In this document: in pieces, positions 1-6,783 of the stretch
How positions within the stretch are numbered: the first letter of the stretch is position 1
Layout of the letters: each line of letters opens with the position of its first letter
NCBI GenBank assembly: GCA_028290765.1
Contig: JAQGJF010000446.1
Span: 1-11,925, forward strand
DNA: 11,925 bases
Origin: Tardiphaga sp.
GTDB lineage: Bacteria > Pseudomonadota > Alphaproteobacteria > Rhizobiales > Xanthobacteraceae
Reading direction: 5' to 3'
Notes under the pieces: generated by a model
What the model saw: the letters and a program-made list of their open reading frames with translations, nothing else
Database searches by the model: none
Told to the model about the DNA's origin: nothing
Translations under genes and position numbers: made by a program

Positions 1-224
1 ATCGGAAACAGCCCGGCGATCATGTTGATCAGCGTGCTCTTGCCGCAGCCGTTCGGCCCGAATACCGACATCAGCTTGCCGCGCGGGATGTCGAAATCGA
101 AATTATCGTAGATCGTCGCGTCGGTGAACCGCTTGCTCAGACCCCTGATCGTGACGTGCGGCGCGGTCCGCGTTGCCGCGGCCCGCGCATTCTCCGACAG
201 TTCGATTTTAGCGGCTGCCTGCAC
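1..224 (-). CDS. ABC transporter ATP-binding protein (NitT/TauT type), N-terminal part
   Basis: This is the first 74 or so residues of an ABC ATPase; the rest lies beyond the left edge. The translated start is GTG, and the reading frame holds the Walker A motif GPNGCGKST at about residues 55-63, preceded by a typical first strand (VTIRGLSKRF). It would energise import of the solute captured by the binding protein encoded immediately upstream. The GTG lies 10 nt after that gene's stop, and the Shine-Dalgarno sequence GAGGG overlaps the TGA stop codon, so the two genes are probably translationally coupled. The roughly 20 residues before the first strand are a little long but usual in SsuB/TauB-like proteins. 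The permease gene is not in view; it is probably further downstream. The family is certain; the substrate cannot be read from this fragment. Confidence 0.9.
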   Translation of the reverse strand, partial: MQAAAKIELSENARAAATRTAPHVTIRGLSKRFTDATIYDNFDFDIPRGKLMSVFGPNGCGKSTLINMIAGLFP

Positions 225-234
225 CGTCCAACCC

Positions 235-1212
235 TCAATATTTGTAGAGGAATTTGGTGACGTCCAACTTCTCGGGAACGACGCCGATCGAGGTGCCGAA
301 ATCCGACAGGTTCTGCAGATCGGCGACCTGCTTCGGCGTCATGTCCTTGGTCATGGTGTAGCCGAGCATCGAGACCATATCGACGACGTTGTCCGGCGTG
401 AACGTGTTCTTGGCGAGATATTTACGCGCGTCGTCGGGGTTCTTGTTGATGTAGTCGAGGGCCTTGCTCCAGGCCATGGCGAAGCGCTTGGCGACGTCCG
501 GCCGCTTCTGGATGAATTCGGAGGTGATGGCGCAGCCGGCCGCATAGGCGTCGGCCTTCTCGTCACCGAGGATGTATTTCGAAATCACGCCGACGTCGAT
601 CGAGCGCGCCACGCCGGCCTTGATCATCATCGACGCATTGGGCTCCAGCGTATAGCCGCCGTCGAAGGTGCCGGCGGTCATGGCATTGACGTGCTGGCTC
701 ATGTCGAGCTGGTCGATGGTATAGTCGCCTTCCTTCAGCCCGTTCTTGGCGAGCACCGCCTTGGCGGTGTTGAAATTAGCCGGGCCCGGCGCCGTCATCA
801 GCTTGGCGCCCTTGAGGTCGGAAATCTTGTCGGCCTTGAAACCGTTGCGGACGACGAACTGCTCCATCTTCCAGACCGGGGTCTGGCTGTTGAGCGCGAT
901 ATACATCGCCACGCCGGGCTTCTTGATGTTGGCGTTGAGGCCTTCCAGCGTGACGAGAACGGCGGAGACTTCGATCTGCCCGGTGATCATCGCCGCCACA
1001 TTGGCCGGACCGCCCATCAGCTTGGTCATTTCCGGCTCGATGTTCACTTCCTTGAAGAAGCCTTTCTCGACTGCGACGAAATACGGCAGCGACGAGCTCA
1101 GCGGGAACACGCCGACCGCGACCTTGTCCTGCGCTGCCGCCTGGCCGGTTCCGGCCCCGGCCAGCGCCATCATGGCCAGCAGGGCGAAAACCATCCGATT
1201 CAACGATTTCAT
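235..1212 (-). CDS. ABC transporter substrate-binding protein, NMT1/THI5-like (NitT/TauT family)
   Basis: A 325-residue periplasmic binding protein. Residues 1-27 form a Sec signal peptide: positive start MKSLNR, hydrophobic core MVFALLAMMALAGA, and a likely cut after QAAA. The mature part opens with VAVGVFPLSSSLPYFVAVEKGFFKE, the pattern of NMT1-like proteins that bind small heterocycles, sulfonates or nitrate. Further family marks are GGPANVAAMITGQIEVS (residues 67-83), the LKGAKLMTAPG segment that begins the second lobe, and the ALDYINKNPDDARKYLA helix. It sits between a ring-opening amidohydrolase gene and the ATPase gene, so it probably captures the cyclic substrate or a relative of it. 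The start ATG has AGGAG at a spacing of 9 nt, and that whole spacer can base-pair with a segment upstream (see the structured leader). The ligand is unknown. Confidence 0.92.
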   Translation of the reverse strand: MKSLNRMVFALLAMMALAGAGTGQAAAQDKVAVGVFPLSSSLPYFVAVEKGFFKEVNIEPEMTKLMGGPANVAAMITGQIEVSAVLVTLEGLNANIKKPGVAMYIALNSQTPVWKMEQFVVRNGFKADKISDLKGAKLMTAPGPANFNTAKAVLAKNGLKEGDYTIDQLDMSQHVNAMTAGTFDGGYTLEPNASMMIKAGVARSIDVGVISKYILGDEKADAYAAGCAITSEFIQKRPDVAKRFAMAWSKALDYINKNPDDARKYLAKNTFTPDNVVDMVSMLGYTMTKDMTPKQVADLQNLSDFGTSIGVVPEKLDVTKFLYKY

Positions 1213-1298
1213 GCTCTAAAACTCCTGTTATCGACCTCGCCGGCACACTGGTGCCGGAATCTCCGCCGCCGGTGGCGACGATTGACCAATTTTAGAGC
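1213..1298 (-). ncRNA. Candidate structured mRNA leader (three-way junction) before the binding protein gene
   Basis: Read on the minus strand, this gap can fold into three helices. P1 pairs GCTCTAAAA (1298-1290) with TTTTAGAGC (1221-1213), nine perfect pairs. P2 pairs 1283-1274 with 1267-1258 (AATC and CGCC pairing with GGCG and GATT); its inner 2x2 step is U-G plus G-A on this strand, but plain mismatches on the other. P3 is CCGGCAC-CAGT-GTGCCGG (1257-1240), directly abutting P2. The 3' arm of P1 lies exactly between the Shine-Dalgarno AGGAG (1226-1222) and the ATG (1212), so closing P1 should affect initiation. This is seen in the sequence; a regulatory or ligand-sensing role is inference. 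No riboswitch class I know matches. It could instead be an mRNA-processing or stabilising structure. Confidence 0.45.
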
Positions 1299-1314
1299 AA
1301 TTATCGTGCCGATT

Positions 1315-2409
1315 TCAGTCGTCCACTTCGATAATGGCGATGCATGGACCGCCGCCATGGGGCCCCTGGTGCATGGCATCGACCGATACGAAGACGGCGG
1401 CATCCCCGATGGCCGTCGCCGCCACGCCGCCGACCACCGCCTTGATGTGGCGGTGCCATGATACGTCGGAGTCATCGAGCATGATCTGGCGCCGTCCGCG
1501 TAGTTTTCCGGTGCGGTCGGCCTCGCATTTCATGAAGCAGTTGACGAGCTTGCCGTTGAGGTCGCTGGAGCGCGGCCGTTCCGGCAACGTCAGCCCGGCG
1601 TTGCGGATCGAATCGTAGATGCCATCGATGTCGAGGGCATCCTTCATCACCGAGTGGCCGATCCGGTAACGCCCCCCGGCGCCGGGCTTGTTGCCGAGCA
1701 GGACGATCTGCGCCTGGGTCAGTTCGACGCCGGAGGAGCAGGACGCCACCGCCGAATACAGATCGAGGTTCTTGCAGATCTCCTCGGCCTTGGGCATCTC
1801 GATTTCCCCGAGCGCAACGGCGATGCCGAGCGCCGTGGTGCCATTCGAAACACCCATGGATTCGTGAACCTCGCAGAATACCGTCTGGTGACGGCTTTCC
1901 GCATCGGCGATCGAATCGATGGTCAGCAGCGGCGTCTTGGTCTGGACGTAATGCACGTCCTTGGGGTCGGTGATGCCGGCGTCCTTCATCGCCGCCTTCA
2001 CGGCGTCGGCGACCTTCTGCACCATCGCCGGCCGGCCGATATCCTCGGGCAGCAATTCGACGCTCAACGCCGTGCCGATCACCAGCCGCGATTGCGAGGC
2101 CGGACCGGTCTTGTCGTTGCGCGCGAACACCGTGGCATGCGGCGTAATGACGCCGTCGCAGCCGCCCGACCAGACCATCGGCACGTTGTGGATGTCGGCC
2201 TCGGAACGCTTGCCGTGCTTCATCAGCACCCGGCGAAACGCCTGGTCGGCCAGGATGCGGGTAAAATCGTTGACGCCGCCATTGCCCTCGGTCTTGCCGA
2301 TCACGGCGATGACCTGATCCGCGGTGAATTTGCCGGCCTTGATCAGGTCCTCGACACCGCTTGCGTCCTGTACGGTCTTGAGTTCGACCTTCGCCACTTC
2401 AATCGCCAT
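1315..2409 (-). CDS. Ring-opening amidohydrolase (cyanuric acid hydrolase / barbiturase family)
   Basis: A 364-residue protein of the AtzD/TrzD/barbiturase family, at the normal family length. These enzymes open cyanuric acid or barbiturate by hydrolysing a ring amide and are built of three similar domains, each giving a Lys-Ser pair to a central active site. All three pairs can be placed: K39 (GKTEGNGG) with S81 (WSGGCDG); K158 (QTKTPLL) with S225/S226 (CSSGVEL); K294 (CFMK) with S342 ([15 protein letters not shown]). By analogy with AtzD, the middle pair is the likely catalytic dyad. The start ATG has AAGGTGA a few bases upstream. The gene lies downstream of hyuAB and upstream of an ABC importer, so it probably belongs to a catabolic operon for a cyclic ureide or triazine. 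I cannot tell cyanuric acid from barbiturate, or a new substrate, by reading alone. Confidence 0.92.
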   Translation of the reverse strand: MAIEVAKVELKTVQDASGVEDLIKAGKFTADQVIAVIGKTEGNGGVNDFTRILADQAFRRVLMKHGKRSEADIHNVPMVWSGGCDGVITPHATVFARNDKTGPASQSRLVIGTALSVELLPEDIGRPAMVQKVADAVKAAMKDAGITDPKDVHYVQTKTPLLTIDSIADAESRHQTVFCEVHESMGVSNGTTALGIAVALGEIEMPKAEEICKNLDLYSAVASCSSGVELTQAQIVLLGNKPGAGGRYRIGHSVMKDALDIDGIYDSIRNAGLTLPERPRSSDLNGKLVNCFMKCEADRTGKLRGRRQIMLDDSDVSWHRHIKAVVGGVAATAIGDAAVFVSVDAMHQGPHGGGPCIAIIEVDD

Positions 2410-2428
2410 TCGTCACCTTGTTTCGTTG

Positions 2429-2447
2429 TTATTGCATCCGCGGCAAG
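2429..2447. repeat. Direct repeat, distal copy, flanking the palindromic element
   Basis: TTATTGCATCCGCGGCAAG on the plus strand. It matches 17 of 19 bases of the copy at 2545-2563, with 13 contiguous identical bases (CATCCGCGGCAAG). Read on the minus strand it would continue hyuB as L-P-R-M-Q followed by TAA, so it looks like a second copy of the hyuB 3' end. It lies 19 nt upstream of the amidohydrolase ATG. Confidence 0.8.
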
Positions 2448-2544
2448 GCACGGACCGTAGGATGGGTTGATCTCTTCGCGAAACCCATCAATTGCAGGCT
2501 GTGGTGATGGGTTTCGCAAAGAGCTCAACCCATCCTACAGGTCC
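2448..2544. repeat. 97-bp palindromic intergenic element (REP/MITE-like)
   Basis: Two 34-base arms, 2457-2490 (starting GTAGGATGGGTTGA) and 2505-2538 (ending TCAACCCATCCTAC), are reverse complements with 2 mismatches, around a 14-base loop. The palindrome continues outward as GGACC (2452-2456) and GGTCC (2540-2544) with one unpaired base. Elements beginning GTAGGATGGGTT occur, as I recall, in many copies between genes of Bradyrhizobium and relatives. It lies between hyuB and the amidohydrolase and is framed by direct repeats, which suggests insertion. In the operon transcript it would form a very long hairpin that could uncouple the upstream and downstream genes or shield the hyuAB message from decay. 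There is no T-tract, so it is not a standard terminator. Confidence 0.85.
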
Positions 2545-2563
2545 TTATCTCATCCGCGGCAAG
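2545..2563. repeat. Direct repeat, proximal copy, within the hyuB 3' end
   Basis: TTATCTCATCCGCGGCAAG on the plus strand. On the minus strand it encodes the last residues of HyuB (L-P-R-M-R, then TAA). It pairs with the copy at 2429-2447 on the other side of the palindromic element, as a target-site duplication would. Confidence 0.8.
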
Positions 2564-4434
2564 TGCTCGCCGCGCAGCATCTTTTCATAGCCGTCGCCGC
2601 GGTCAATCATCGGCAGCGCGCCGCTGCGCGCCTTGCGCAACTCGCCGCGTCGCTGCGCGGTTGCGGCCGTGTCGATCTCGGGCCGTTCAAGGCTGCTGCC
2701 GGAGGCAAACACGACGCCATAATCGGCACCGGCGCTGGCCAGCGAAACCCGGCCCTCAACCACATCGCGTGTGATCAGCTCCAGCTCGCGTTCCAGTGGA
2801 TCGCCCCAGCCGCCGCCGCCGGTGGTCACCACCTGCACGACCTGGCCCTTCAGAACCGGCTCGCCATCGACCAGCCCGCCGAGCTCGCGGCCTTCGCCTT
2901 CCGCATCGACGGTGACGCAGAACGGCTGGCCGGCCTTGCCGCCGTTGAGGCCGTAGCAGCCGAGCCGCACCCGGTCCGCCGTCACGATGGTGCGGCAATC
3001 GACCAAGGCGCGATAGTGCTTTTCATAGCCCTGCCCGCCGCGCCGTAGTCCGGCGCCGCCGGAATCGGTGCGCAGCGCCAGTTTCTCCACCAGCAGCGGA
3101 AACCGGGTCTCGGTGAATTCGGCCGGCTGGTTGCGCGAGTCCGGCACGATGTGGATGGCGTCATTGCCGTCGGCGTAATAGCGCCCGCCGGAACCGCCGC
3201 CCAGCACTTCGCGCGACAGGAACGACTTGCCGTCGAGATCGGTGCCGAAGAAACCGGTGTAGCGGATGGTTTCCTGGTCCGCCGGCATCCGCCCATCCAC
3301 CGCCTGCGCGACGACGCCGGCCAGAAGCCCGAGGCAGCGCAGCAGCACGAACGAGCGCGCATTGGTCGCGGCCGGCCATTCCGGCGTGATCAGCGTGCCC
3401 TTCGGCGGGAAGATCACCTCGAACACGTCGCAGACACCTTCATTGACGTGAATCTCAGCGGCGCGGTCCGGCGTGTCGGCGAGGTTGCGCAGGATCGGCG
3501 CGATCCATTTGATCAGAAAGGCGCCGTCGGCATAGTCGGCCGGCCAGTTGATCGGCCCGGTCGACTGCGGATCGGTGCCGTTGAAGTCGAGGGTGATTTT
3601 GCCACCCTTCTTGGTCATCTTCAGCGCCAGCTTGTGCAGCTTCGGATCGGTGAGGCCGTCGTGCTCGACGTAGTCTTCCCAGGAGTATTCGCCGTCGGCG
3701 ATCTTGCTCAGCAACTCGTGGCGGTAGATGTCGCGACACTTTTCCAGGATGGCCTGGAAGCAGGCCTCGACCTGGTCCCTGCCGAAGCGCGCGAACAGCC
3801 CGGCCATCCGCTGCGCGCCCATCAGGCAGGCCTGGATCTCGCTGTCGAGATCGGCCGACAGCATTTCGGGCACGCGGGTGTTGCGGCGGACGATGGTGAA
3901 CACCGCGTCGTTGCGGACGCCCGCGCTGTAGATCTTCACCGGCGGAATCGCCAGGCCTTCCTCGAACACGGTGGCGGCGGTGCCCGGCATCGAGCCCGGC
4001 ACCCGGCCGCCGATATCGTCGTGATGGCCGAAGGCCTGGATGTAGGCGACGACTTCGCCGTCATGAAACACCGGCACGGTGCTGCACAGATCCGGCAGAT
4101 GCCCGATGCTGCCTTCGGTCAAATAAGTGTCGTTCATCAGGAACACGTCGCCGGGCCGCATCGTCTCCGGCGGAAAATCGCGCACCACGCCATTCGGCAT
4201 CGCCGAATAGGAGCGCCCGGTCAGCTTGCGGCAATAGCGGTCGAACAGCCCGACCCGGAAGTCATGGGCCTCGCGGATCATCGGGCTGCGCGCCGTGCGC
4301 TCGATGGCGTATTCGATTTCGGCCTCGATCGAATTCAGCGTGCCTTCGACGATCTGCAGCACGATCGGATCGACCGGCACAGCCTCGCGCAGCGGCGCGG
4401 TCGGCCATGGATGGGTTTTGTGATGCATGTTCAT
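2545..4434 (-). CDS. hyuB: Hydantoinase B/oxoprolinase family protein (HyuB)
   Basis: A 629-residue beta subunit of the hydantoinase/oxoprolinase/acetophenone-carboxylase group. These enzymes act as a pair with HyuA, which activates an amide or carbonyl oxygen using ATP; HyuB carries the metal-dependent part. Family signatures are ND (101-102), HLPD (112-115) and GHHDDIGGRVPGSMPG (136-151), which together hold the Asp/His residues expected to bind metal, and the closing GGGGWGDP motif (539-546). The start ATG overlaps the hyuA stop as ATGA, showing coupling of the two subunits. Cytoplasmic; no signal or membrane segment. The 3' end has been duplicated across the downstream palindromic element. 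Known relatives act on N-methylhydantoin, 5-oxoproline, caprolactam or acetophenone, and the substrate here is open. Confidence 0.93.
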   Translation of the reverse strand: MNMHHKTHPWPTAPLREAVPVDPIVLQIVEGTLNSIEAEIEYAIERTARSPMIREAHDFRVGLFDRYCRKLTGRSYSAMPNGVVRDFPPETMRPGDVFLMNDTYLTEGSIGHLPDLCSTVPVFHDGEVVAYIQAFGHHDDIGGRVPGSMPGTAATVFEEGLAIPPVKIYSAGVRNDAVFTIVRRNTRVPEMLSADLDSEIQACLMGAQRMAGLFARFGRDQVEACFQAILEKCRDIYRHELLSKIADGEYSWEDYVEHDGLTDPKLHKLALKMTKKGGKITLDFNGTDPQSTGPINWPADYADGAFLIKWIAPILRNLADTPDRAAEIHVNEGVCDVFEVIFPPKGTLITPEWPAATNARSFVLLRCLGLLAGVVAQAVDGRMPADQETIRYTGFFGTDLDGKSFLSREVLGGGSGGRYYADGNDAIHIVPDSRNQPAEFTETRFPLLVEKLALRTDSGGAGLRRGGQGYEKHYRALVDCRTIVTADRVRLGCYGLNGGKAGQPFCVTVDAEGEGRELGGLVDGEPVLKGQVVQVVTTGGGGWGDPLERELELITRDVVEGRVSLASAGADYGVVFASGSSLERPEIDTAATAQRRGELRKARSGALPMIDRGDGYEKMLRGEHLPRMR

Positions 4435-6527
4435 GATGCCACCTCATGCGCGGGTTGGCTGGGCCGGATGACGAGAATGCCGTGCGGATCGGCTTCGACC
4501 ATCTGGCCGGGAAACACCACGGTGGTCGAGCCGAATTCCTCGATCACGGCCGGTCCATCGACACGCTTGCCGGTCGGCAGCGATGCCCGATCATAGACCG
4601 GCGTCTCTTGGAAGCCTGTGCCGAAATAGACCGCGCGGCGCGATTTCGGCATCGGCTCGCCGTCGCGCGCGGCAAGTTTCGGCATCTGCGGCCGTTCGAT
4701 CAGGCCGAAGCCGGAGACGCAGAGATTGACCAGCTCGATCTTCTGCTGGCCGGCGTAATTGTAGCCGAAGGTTTTCAGATGCGCGGCGTTGAAGGCGCCG
4801 ATCAGGCCCGCCAGGAAATGTTGGTCGATCGCGCCGCCGGGTGCGGCGACCCGCACTTCCATCGACTGGCCGGCATAGCGAATGTCGGCCTCGCGAACCA
4901 GCCGGATGCGTGACGCCTCGATGCCGTCGCGCTGCAACGTCGCCGTCGCCTCGCGCTCCAGCGCGGCATAACGCGATGCCACCTCGGAAAGATCGATGAC
5001 GTCCTCGTGCATCACCTTGGTGACGATGTGATCGGTTCGCCAATCGACCGCCAGGAGGCCGAACGCCGACAGATTGCCGGGATTCGGCGGCACGATGCAG
5101 GCATTCATGGCCAACAGATCCATCACGGCCGGCGACTGTGCCGGCCCGGCGCCGCCGAACGACAGCAGCGCAAAATTGCGCGGATCGATGCCGCGCTGGA
5201 TCGTCATCTGCCGGATCGCGTTGGCCTGGCTCCAATTGGCGATCTCGATAATGCCGCTGGCCAGTTGTTCGACGCTCATGTTCCCCGGCAGCCGTTGCGC
5301 CAGCGCCGCGATGCCAGCGCGGGCGCGCGCCACATCGAGCGGGATGCCGCCGCCGATCAGGGACGGCGGAATCCGGCCCAGCACCAGATTGGCATCGGTG
5401 ATGGTCGGCTCCTGGCCGCCGTTCGGATAACACATCGGTCCGGGCTCGGCGCCGGCACTGCGCGGGCCGACCTTCAGATGACCTTCGCGGCTGATCCAGG
5501 CGATCGAGCCGCCGCCGGTGCCGATGGTTTCGATGTCGATCATCGGGATACGTACCGGAAACGGTCCGACCGATCCGCCATTGGTGACCTGGGGCCGGCC
5601 AGCCTCGATCAGGCAGAGATCGGTCGAGGTGCCGCCGGCATCGAGCGTGACGAGATCGGGAAAGCCGGCGATTTCCGCGATCACCGCACTGCCGAGCGCG
5701 CCGGCGGCGGGGCCGGACAGCGCCGTGGTGATCGGCTTGCGCACCACCTGCTCGGCGCTGGCCACGCCGCCGCTCGATTGCATCACCAGGAACGGCTTGT
5801 CCTGCAGCCCGACGCCGAGTTCCTGATGCACCCGCTTGAGGTAGCGCTCCATGTGCGGCTTGACGAAGGCGTCGACCAGCGTGGTGACGGCGCGCTCATA
5901 TTCGCGGTATTCCGGCAGCACCTCGCAGGACAGCGACAGCGTCGCCTCCGGATATTCTTCCATAACGATCGCGGCGGCACGGCGCTCATGAGTGTCGTTG
6001 GCATAGGAATGCAGCAGGCAGATACCGATGGCGCGGATGCCCTGCGCCTTGAAGAAGCGCGCCGCCTCGCGAACCGTGGCCTCGTCGAGCGGGCGCAATT
6101 GCTGACCGCGGAAATCGAGCCGCCCGCTCACTTCGCGGACGAACTGCAGCGGCACGATGCGGTCCGGCTTGACCCAGAAATAGGAATTTCCATAGCCCTC
6201 CGGCACCGACTGCCGGGCGATCTCGAGGATATGGCGAAAGCCTGAGTTGACGATCAGGCCGAGCGAACTGATCTCGCCTTGCAGCAGCGCGTTGGTCGCC
6301 ACCGTGGTACCGTGGGCCAGGCCGGCCACATCGTCGGTCGCCGCACCATTCGCCGCGAGGATGGCGTTGACGCCGCGCAGCAGGGCAATCCCGGGATTGG
6401 CCGGCGTGCTCGCGACCTTGGTGACTTGCGTGGCGCCCGAGCGCGTATCGACCGACACAATGTCGGTGAAGGTGCCGCCGGTATCGATCCCGATCCGGAA
6501 CCTGGGAGATGCGGATGATTGTGCCAT
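4431..6527 (-). CDS. hyuA: Hydantoinase/oxoprolinase family protein, HyuA subunit (ATP-binding)
   Basis: A 698-residue alpha subunit with the actin/hexokinase-like ATP fold of HyuA proteins. Visible motifs are DTGGTFTD (15-22, phosphate loop), HGTTVATNALL (72-82), SGPAAG (271-276), DAGGTSTD (296-303, second phosphate motif), ETIGTGGGSIA (333-343) and VGPRSAGAEPGPMCY (353-367). It should use ATP to phosphorylate the substrate amide or carbonyl oxygen before ring opening or carboxylation in HyuB. An in-frame ATG 39 nt further upstream (6566) would add MLRRNLSVERQSG. I chose 6527 because the added part does not resemble the family start, 6566 has no ribosome site, and 6527 has a GGAG at a rather wide spacing. 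It is first in the operon and divergent from the SBP56 gene. Confidence 0.93.
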   Translation of the reverse strand: MAQSSASPRFRIGIDTGGTFTDIVSVDTRSGATQVTKVASTPANPGIALLRGVNAILAANGAATDDVAGLAHGTTVATNALLQGEISSLGLIVNSGFRHILEIARQSVPEGYGNSYFWVKPDRIVPLQFVREVSGRLDFRGQQLRPLDEATVREAARFFKAQGIRAIGICLLHSYANDTHERRAAAIVMEEYPEATLSLSCEVLPEYREYERAVTTLVDAFVKPHMERYLKRVHQELGVGLQDKPFLVMQSSGGVASAEQVVRKPITTALSGPAAGALGSAVIAEIAGFPDLVTLDAGGTSTDLCLIEAGRPQVTNGGSVGPFPVRIPMIDIETIGTGGGSIAWISREGHLKVGPRSAGAEPGPMCYPNGGQEPTITDANLVLGRIPPSLIGGGIPLDVARARAGIAALAQRLPGNMSVEQLASGIIEIANWSQANAIRQMTIQRGIDPRNFALLSFGGAGPAQSPAVMDLLAMNACIVPPNPGNLSAFGLLAVDWRTDHIVTKVMHEDVIDLSEVASRYAALEREATATLQRDGIEASRIRLVREADIRYAGQSMEVRVAAPGGAIDQHFLAGLIGAFNAAHLKTFGYNYAGQQKIELVNLCVSGFGLIERPQMPKLAARDGEPMPKSRRAVYFGTGFQETPVYDRASLPTGKRVDGPAVIEEFGSTTVVFPGQMVEADPHGILVIRPSQPAHEVAS

Positions 6528-6783
6528 GCCGGATTGCCGCTCCACGCTGAGATTGCGACGCAGCATGGGTCCGGAGTGCGGCTAGAGTCAAAAACCGAAT
6601 ATTGATGCGGCTATCGGAAAATCAGATGGCCGCATCATTGCCGTGTCGGACAGCCGGTCATGGATCGCCGATAAAGTGATCGAGTGATGGCAACTTCAAA
6701 AGAAGCGGGTTCGTCGTTTTTTTGCTAACATCATCGCCGGGCACTCGAGGGGCTGCATCTGACGCAAACAGGGAGGCAGTACG
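6528..6783. other. Divergent intergenic region between hyuA and the SBP56 gene
   Basis: 256 bp that must hold the promoters for both the hyu operon (leftward) and the SBP56 operon (rightward). It contains the inverted repeat at 6603-6637, a run of seven T (6717-6723), and the strong ribosome site GGGAGG (6771-6776) for the rightward gene. I see no convincing -35/-10 pair in either direction and no small gene. Confidence 0.6.
6603..6637. promoter_or_regulatory. Inverted repeat, candidate operator or hairpin
   Basis: TGATGCGGC (6603-6611) and GCCGCATCA (6629-6637) are perfect 9-base reverse complements around 17 bases. As a plus-strand RNA the stem extends inward through one T-G wobble and three more pairs (6612-6615 with 6625-6628), leaving a 9-base loop. 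It starts 75 bp upstream of the chosen hyuA start, in the shared control region, where an operator for the hyu operon would be expected. No T-tract follows on either strand, so it is not an obvious terminator. The binding protein is unknown. Confidence 0.5.

Noticed and set aside
1240..1277. Two tandem hairpins as a guanidine-II (mini-ykkC) riboswitch
   Set aside because: That class needs ACGR hairpin loops; the loops here are ACCGGC and CAGT, and a long outer stem is present.
124..1461. Long plus-strand open frame of 445 codons
   Set aside because: It lies opposite the binding protein gene, has a biased and low-complexity composition (Arg, His, Asp, Val rich), no domain, and is the usual antisense shadow in GC-rich DNA.
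2448..2544. Palindrome as a factor-independent terminator
   Set aside because: No T-tract follows the stem on either strand, and it lies within a probable operon.
3151..4596. Long plus-strand open frame of 481 codons
   Set aside because: Antisense shadow of hyuB; the hyuB frame carries all family motifs and this frame carries none.
5007..6245. Long plus-strand open frame of 412 codons
   Set aside because: Antisense shadow of hyuA, with the same repetitive Arg/Asp/His-rich composition.
6694..6723. CTTCAAAAGAAG followed downstream by a run of seven T, possible terminator
   Set aside because: The stem has only four pairs, is separated from the T-run by 11 bases, and there is no upstream gene on that strand to terminate.
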